Assembly: GCF_003254545.1 (NCBI RefSeq) | Contig: NZ_QJRH01000066.1 | Coordinates: 1 to 64,000 of the forward strand | Source: Flavobacterium tistrianum | GTDB lineage: Bacteria > Bacteroidota > Bacteroidia > Flavobacteriales > Flavobacteriaceae | Direction of reading: 5' to 3' | Length of the DNA stretch: 64,000 bases | Translations under genes and position numbers: made by a program | In this document: positions 60,041 through 64,000 of the stretch, in pieces | How the letters are laid out: each line of letters begins with the position of its first letter | How positions within the stretch are numbered: the first letter of the stretch is position 1 | The notes under the pieces: generated by a model | Databases searched by the model: none | Told to the model about the DNA's origin: nothing | The model's input: only the letters and a program-made list of their open reading frames with translations

Positions 60041-62179
60041 TTACAAATTTTTGATTACAAATTCAGATCTTCTGTTCAATTCATGTTCTTCTTCAGAACA
60101 AGATTCATCGGTTTTGCATTTTATAATTGGCACTGATTCGCCATAGCCTTTTGCAGAAATTCTTTTGGCTTCGATTCCAGATTGAATGATAAACTCTCTA
60201 GTGGAGTTGGCTCTTTTCTGAGATAATTCAGCATTGTATTTTTCGTTTCCTCTTGAATCGGTATGCGATCCAATTTCGATTACCATTTCAGGATATTTTT
60301 TCATTAATTCTACAACTCTGCCTAAAATCACTTTGGATTCTTTACGAATGTACCACAAATCATAATCAAAGTAAATCGGATCTGTTTTAATGATCAAGCG
60401 GTCTTTGTCTTTTACGACATCTTTTTCTTTCGCTAAAATGTCTTTTACTTTTTCCTGCTTTTTAACTTCAGCTGCAACAATTGCGGCTTCTTTGGCTTTT
60501 TTTTCTTTTTCTTTTAACTCAACTGCCACCAAAGCTTCTCTTTTCTTATTTTCTTCTTCAATAATAATTTCCTGCTTTCTCTTGTTTTCTGCAATTTGTT
60601 TTTCTTCTTTTTTAATAGCGTCTAAAGATCTCAAAGCCAAAGAACCATCATTAACTTTGTCTCTCGTTTTATCTAAAGTCAGTATTTTAGAAGCATTAGT
60701 ATAATTTTCTTTGAAAGCACTAATTTTATACGAAGTCTCACAGGCTACCGTAAAACTAAATTTTCCGTCAGCCGAAGTTGTAATTGTATTTAAAGTTTTA
60801 TTATCTGAATCCTGCAATAAAACCGTTGCATTTTCTAAAGCCAATTGCGTATCAATATCTGTAATCGTTCCAGCAATAAACTGTTTGCAATCTTCAACAA
60901 TCAAATCTTTGATTTCTTTGAATTGATAAATATCGTCGCTTCCCTTTCCTCCTTCTCTATTCGAAGCAAAAAAACCTTCTTTAGTATCAGAATCAATATT
61001 AAAGGCAAAATCGTCTAAATTAGAATTTAACGGAAGTCCAACATTTACTGGTTTTGAATATTCATTTCCGTTTATTTCAGAAACAAAAACATCAAATGAC
61101 CCATATCCTAAATGTCCGTCTGATGAGAAATATAATTTTTTATCTGCCGAAGCAAAAGGAAACTGCTCTCTCTTATTGGTATTGATTTGCGGTCCTAAAT
61201 TCTTCGGAGTATCAAATGCTCCTTTATTTATGTTTACCGAATAAATATCAAACGAACCTAAAGACCCCGGCATGTCAGAAGCAAAATACAATACTTTTTC
61301 ATCAGCACTCAAAGCAGGATGTTCTACAGAATAATTCGGACTGTTGAACGGAAGCGATGTAACGTTTGTCCACTTTCCTTCTACCAATTCTGCTTTAAAA
61401 ATCTGAAGGTTTGAGATTTTCTTATCGTCTTTTTTCTTCTTGCCATTTTTAGAATTGTTTCTGGTAAAATACATGGTTTTGCCATCTTTTGTAAAAACAG
61501 CATTCGATTCGTGCATTCCTGTTTTCAATTCTTTAGCAAAATAATGAACAATAGAATCTGCCGAATTGATGTTTTTTAACGGAATTGAAACCAAATTTAA
61601 ATAGGTTTCATTATCCCATTTGTATTTTTTATCAAATAAACCAGGTTTCAATTTAACTCCTGCAAAAACTAGATTTTCTTTGTATTTCACTGCTCCAAAT
61701 TCAGAATTTGGCGTATTTATCGCAAGGTTTTTAATTTCAAAACGTTTGCCAATTGCGGTCACATTTTCTAAAGTTTTAAGCTCTTTTTCAAAATTGACAA
61801 TATCTTCTGAATTCGCAGATTTAGAATAATATTCCTTTAAATTGGCATTTGCATCATCGTTGCTATTTGTTGCTTTTAAAGTTTGTGCGTATCTGAAATA
61901 GTATTCTCTATCTAAATTATTGCTGTAACTCGAAATCAAAAGACGGTAATAGCGCTGCGCTTTAACCAAATCATTGGTATAGAAATAAGAATCAGCCAAG
62001 TTTTTAATGACTTCTTGCGAAGGTCTTTCGTCAGCTAATTTTTGGTATAAAATAATGGCTTCACTGTAATACGTTTTATCAAAAAAACGTTTTGCTCTAA
62101 TCAATTCCTGATCCTGTGCATTTATAAACTGTATTGAAAATACGAATATAATAACGAGTAGTTTTTTCATATTTTTCAT
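60041..62179 (-). CDS. OmpA-family protein with TPR, PD40 propeller and CarboxypepD-reg domains (adhesin/T9SS partner)
   Basis: 712 residues. Signal peptide ending FINAQ; TPR repeats 25-130; PD40/WD-like propeller 150-420 with repeats such as HPALSADEKVLYFASDMPGSLGSFDIY and KLYFSSDGHLGYGSFDVFVSE; a carboxypeptidase-regulatory-like beta-domain 430-515; a charged coiled coil (EKQIAENKRKQEIIIEEENK) 520-590; and a C-terminal OmpA peptidoglycan-binding domain (IEIGSHTDSRGNEKYNAELSQKRANSTREFII) 640-680. The N-terminal part is the TPR module also found alone at 8606. It begins 1 bp after the PorP/SprF-like stop, so the three genes form one operon. Probably anchors the adhesin/export complex to peptidoglycan. 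Confidence 0.92.
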   Translation of the reverse strand: MKNMKKLLVIIFVFSIQFINAQDQELIRAKRFFDKTYYSEAIILYQKLADERPSQEVIKNLADSYFYTNDLVKAQRYYRLLISSYSNNLDREYYFRYAQTLKATNSNDDANANLKEYYSKSANSEDIVNFEKELKTLENVTAIGKRFEIKNLAINTPNSEFGAVKYKENLVFAGVKLKPGLFDKKYKWDNETYLNLVSIPLKNINSADSIVHYFAKELKTGMHESNAVFTKDGKTMYFTRNNSKNGKKKKDDKKISNLQIFKAELVEGKWTNVTSLPFNSPNYSVEHPALSADEKVLYFASDMPGSLGSFDIYSVNINKGAFDTPKNLGPQINTNKREQFPFASADKKLYFSSDGHLGYGSFDVFVSEINGNEYSKPVNVGLPLNSNLDDFAFNIDSDTKEGFFASNREGGKGSDDIYQFKEIKDLIVEDCKQFIAGTITDIDTQLALENATVLLQDSDNKTLNTITTSADGKFSFTVACETSYKISAFKENYTNASKILTLDKTRDKVNDGSLALRSLDAIKKEEKQIAENKRKQEIIIEEENKKREALVAVELKEKEKKAKEAAIVAAEVKKQEKVKDILAKEKDVVKDKDRLIIKTDPIYFDYDLWYIRKESKVILGRVVELMKKYPEMVIEIGSHTDSRGNEKYNAELSQKRANSTREFIIQSGIEAKRISAKGYGESVPIIKCKTDESCSEEEHELNRRSEFVIKNL

Positions 62180-62180
62180 T

Positions 62181-63107
62181 TTAGAAGAATCTTGGTGATT
62201 TATCGAATCCTTTCCCTAACAAGTCCAAATCGAACAGCAACATGATTTCGTGTGTTCCAGAATTAAACTGACCAAAATTTGTGAGCGTATAATCATAGGC
62301 GTAACCTACTATCAAAGTTGGCGTTACATTAATATTGAACAAAGCACTTACCGAATCATCAATTCTGTAGGCAGCTCCAAATTCAAACTTTTCATTATAC
62401 AAAACATTAGCTGTAACATCTAAAGTAATTGGCGCTCCTTTTACAAACTTTGACATAAATGCTGGTTTCAACTTCACCTTATCGCTAACTTGAAAAACAT
62501 AACCAGCCGTTAAAAAAGTGTGTATTTCTTCAGAACCAAAAGCATTGATTCCTGATTTTTCTTCAATGTATTTTGATTTTAGCAAATTCGGTGCAGATAA
62601 TCCAACATACAAATTGTCCCTAAAATAATAGGCTCCAACTCCAATATTTGGTTTTGTTGCGTTTATATTTTCTGAAAAAGCAAAATCAGTCTGTGGATCT
62701 GTAAAACGAAATCCATTAAAATTGGTTTGCATGGATGAAAATCCCGCTTTTAAGCCCAACGATAATTTATTTTTTCCGCCTAATTTTAAAACATAGGCAA
62801 AATCAGCATAAACATTATTTTCTTTTTTGGCGCCGTCTCCAATATCATCTGAAATAAAAGAGATTCCCGCTTCTATTTTATCATTGATTGCTGTATGTCC
62901 AAAAAACGTAAATGTTTTTGGAGCTCCATAAGCGCCAACCCATTGCGTTCTATACAATCCGCCAAAATTCATCATGGCAGGCACTCCTGTCGCATAAGCA
63001 GGATTGACTACGCTCATATTGTACATATAATGCGTATATTCAGGATCTTGCTGTGCAGAAATGGATAAACAGAAAAGGAAATTTATAAGGAGTATTATTT
63101 TTTTCAT
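62181..63107 (-). CDS. PorP/SprF-family type IX secretion membrane protein
   Basis: 308 residues. Signal peptide ending ISAQ, then QQDPEYTHYMYNMSVVNPAYATG, the PorP/SprF start block, followed by a beta-barrel of about 14 strands (e.g. TQWVGAYGAPKTFTFFGHT, LSLGLKAGFSSMQTNFNGF, PNIGVGAYYFRDNLYVGLSAPNLL) ending KGFDKSPRFF. SprF-type proteins are needed to export the adhesin encoded next to them. It lies 31 bp after the adhesin stop, so it should export that adhesin. Confidence 0.93.
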   Translation of the reverse strand: MKKIILLINFLFCLSISAQQDPEYTHYMYNMSVVNPAYATGVPAMMNFGGLYRTQWVGAYGAPKTFTFFGHTAINDKIEAGISFISDDIGDGAKKENNVYADFAYVLKLGGKNKLSLGLKAGFSSMQTNFNGFRFTDPQTDFAFSENINATKPNIGVGAYYFRDNLYVGLSAPNLLKSKYIEEKSGINAFGSEEIHTFLTAGYVFQVSDKVKLKPAFMSKFVKGAPITLDVTANVLYNEKFEFGAAYRIDDSVSALFNINVTPTLIVGYAYDYTLTNFGQFNSGTHEIMLLFDLDLLGKGFDKSPRFF

Positions 63108-63138
63108 TTGAAAATTATATTAAAATGTAAAAAGAGAT

Positions 63139-64000
63139 TTAGCGATTTAAATAAAGACGGCCTTGTTTGGGCGGTTTATTGTCTTTATTAAAATGCAGTA
63201 CATAAAAATAAACTCCGTTAGGTGCTACGCCACTTGCGATGCCGCTCCTTTCATAATTTTTGCCATCCCAAGCTGGTTTACTATTATCTCCTTTATACAT
63301 TCCGTTTCCGTATCTATTATAAATTTCAAGTGTATAATTTGGATATAAAAATTCAATATCTTTTATCACAAACGAGTCGTTTACCCCATCTCCGTTTGGT
63401 GAAAATCCGTCTGGAATAAAGAAATCGTACTGAGCCACTTCACAGTCTTGCAATGAGACTTTTACTTCTCTATAACTTTCAGATAAGCATCTTGTTACTT
63501 CATTTAAATCATATCCATAATAAGTTGCATTATGGACTAATAATGTGGTTGAAGACAATAAATTTCCGTCCACAGCATCATACCAAGCAACGGTTGTGGG
63601 AACATTTGTTTTATTAGAAAGATCACTTATTTTCGGATTTGCCAATCCACAAAAATCTGGTGTTTCTGTCATTTCCGGAGCTGGCGTATCGTATATAATT
63701 ACTGAAACTTTGGCCGGTTCTGAAGTGCAACCTGCTGCCGAAGTTTCTCTAACGAAATAATCTTCTGTTTTTAAAACATAATCAGTCGCGAGCGGTGTCA
63801 TTGCTGTTGCAGAATTATACCATTTATATTGTACCCCTTTTGGTTCTAAATTGGCTATTACCGCTTCATCCACTTTACAAAACTGCTGATCTGCAACAAT
63901 CGGTGCTGGCGGAATTGGATTTATTACAAAATCATCTGTAACGTTGATTAAATTAACATCGCAATTTGTTACTGTATTAGTTAAATTTAGCAATGTAATC
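63139..64000 (-). CDS. Gliding-motility-associated / T9SS type B adhesin, C-terminal part (partial)
   Basis: The reading frame is open to the right window edge, so the N-terminus is missing; at least 287 codons are present. Ig-like repeats (PAPIVADQQFCKVDEAVIANLEPKG, PAKVSVIIYDTPAPEMTETPDFCGLANPKISDLS) precede the gliding-motility C-terminal domain: QYDFFIPDGFSPNGDGVNDSFVIKDIEFLYPNYTLEIYNRYGN.....DNSKPAWDGK, then ASGVAPNGVYFYVLHFN ending GRLYLNR. This is the CHU_C/type B sorting domain recognised by T9SS. Export partner is the PorP/SprF protein immediately downstream. Confidence 0.93.
   Translation of the reverse strand, partial: ITLLNLTNTVTNCDVNLINVTDDFVINPIPPAPIVADQQFCKVDEAVIANLEPKGVQYKWYNSATAMTPLATDYVLKTEDYFVRETSAAGCTSEPAKVSVIIYDTPAPEMTETPDFCGLANPKISDLSNKTNVPTTVAWYDAVDGNLLSSTTLLVHNATYYGYDLNEVTRCLSESYREVKVSLQDCEVAQYDFFIPDGFSPNGDGVNDSFVIKDIEFLYPNYTLEIYNRYGNGMYKGDNSKPAWDGKNYERSGIASGVAPNGVYFYVLHFNKDNKPPKQGRLYLNR

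Overview
The window looks like a chromosomal segment of a Flavobacterium-like member of the Bacteroidota. The DNA is AT-rich and the Bacteroidota-type -7 box (TAnnTTTG) recurs upstream of genes. Many proteins carry signal peptides or lipobox leaders. There are type IX secretion (T9SS) and gliding-type adhesin genes, a TonB-dependent receptor, and families typical of this group: DUF4197, DUF1573, DUF4142, DUF5995, GLPGLI-like proteins and PorP/SprF. No rRNA, tRNA, CRISPR array or complete insertion sequence was recognised.

Layout. Positions 1-2183 hold the N-terminal part of a large secreted repeat protein (minus strand, running off the left edge). 2.6-4.5 kb: a secreted esterase and an AraC-type regulator. 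4.5-8.3 kb: four tandem paralogous small secreted proteins. Three of them share a 58-bp upstream box placed exactly 72 bp before the -7 element, and a diverged copy of the box sits in front of the araC-like gene. 8.6-12.7 kb is an accessory region: a TPR protein, a degenerate ABC-ATPase-like protein, an XRE regulator with a divergent small protein, and a reverse transcriptase preceded by a 358-bp structured element that is a strong candidate for a companion non-coding RNA. 12.8-18.1 kb: fused isobutyryl-CoA mutase (icmF) and an L,D-transpeptidase. 18.3-22.7 kb: small envelope genes and purU. 22.9-23.5 kb: a gene-poor stretch containing two copies of a 345-bp-spaced unit, each with a 19-codon hydrophobic ORF and a strong terminator. 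23.7-25.5 kb: a BtuF-like protein and pyrF.

25.7-32.4 kb is a plus-strand general-stress and envelope cassette: Dps, CsbD, a small AraC regulator, response regulator plus CHASE3 histidine kinase, DUF4142, a beta-barrel protein, an lmo0937-type peptide, YtxH and a holin-like membrane protein. It lies between pyrF and prfA. 34.1-37.1 kb holds a frameshifted HExxH lipoprotein followed by a decaying array of small secreted paralogs, one cut short by a dispersed repeat. 37.2-37.9 kb has a second divergent small-protein/HTH pair paralogous at least in its small protein to the one at 10 kb. 38-50.6 kb is mixed housekeeping and hypothetical genes: a DoxX-like protein, an SRPBCC protein, DUF5995, a Gre-type factor, a frameshifted LprI-like gene, topoisomerase III and an MFS transporter. 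50.9-54.2 kb: a DUF4198 protein and a TonB-dependent siderophore-type receptor, a likely metal-uptake pair. 54.3-59.2 kb: a kinase-like polyvalent-type protein, a GyrI-like protein, valS and DUF1573. 59.5-64.0 kb: a lipoprotein and the run adhesin C-terminus / PorP-SprF-like / OmpA-PD40 (minus strand), the usual order of T9SS adhesin export loci.

Most interesting: (1) the reverse transcriptase with its closed-stem upstream RNA element; (2) the duplicated 19-residue membrane-peptide units at 23 kb; (3) the fixed-distance box shared by the small-protein tandem array and the AraC gene; (4) the twice-occurring XRE/small-protein module; (5) the Walker-less ABC-like protein. All functional statements rest on reading the sequence and family knowledge; no database search was run.
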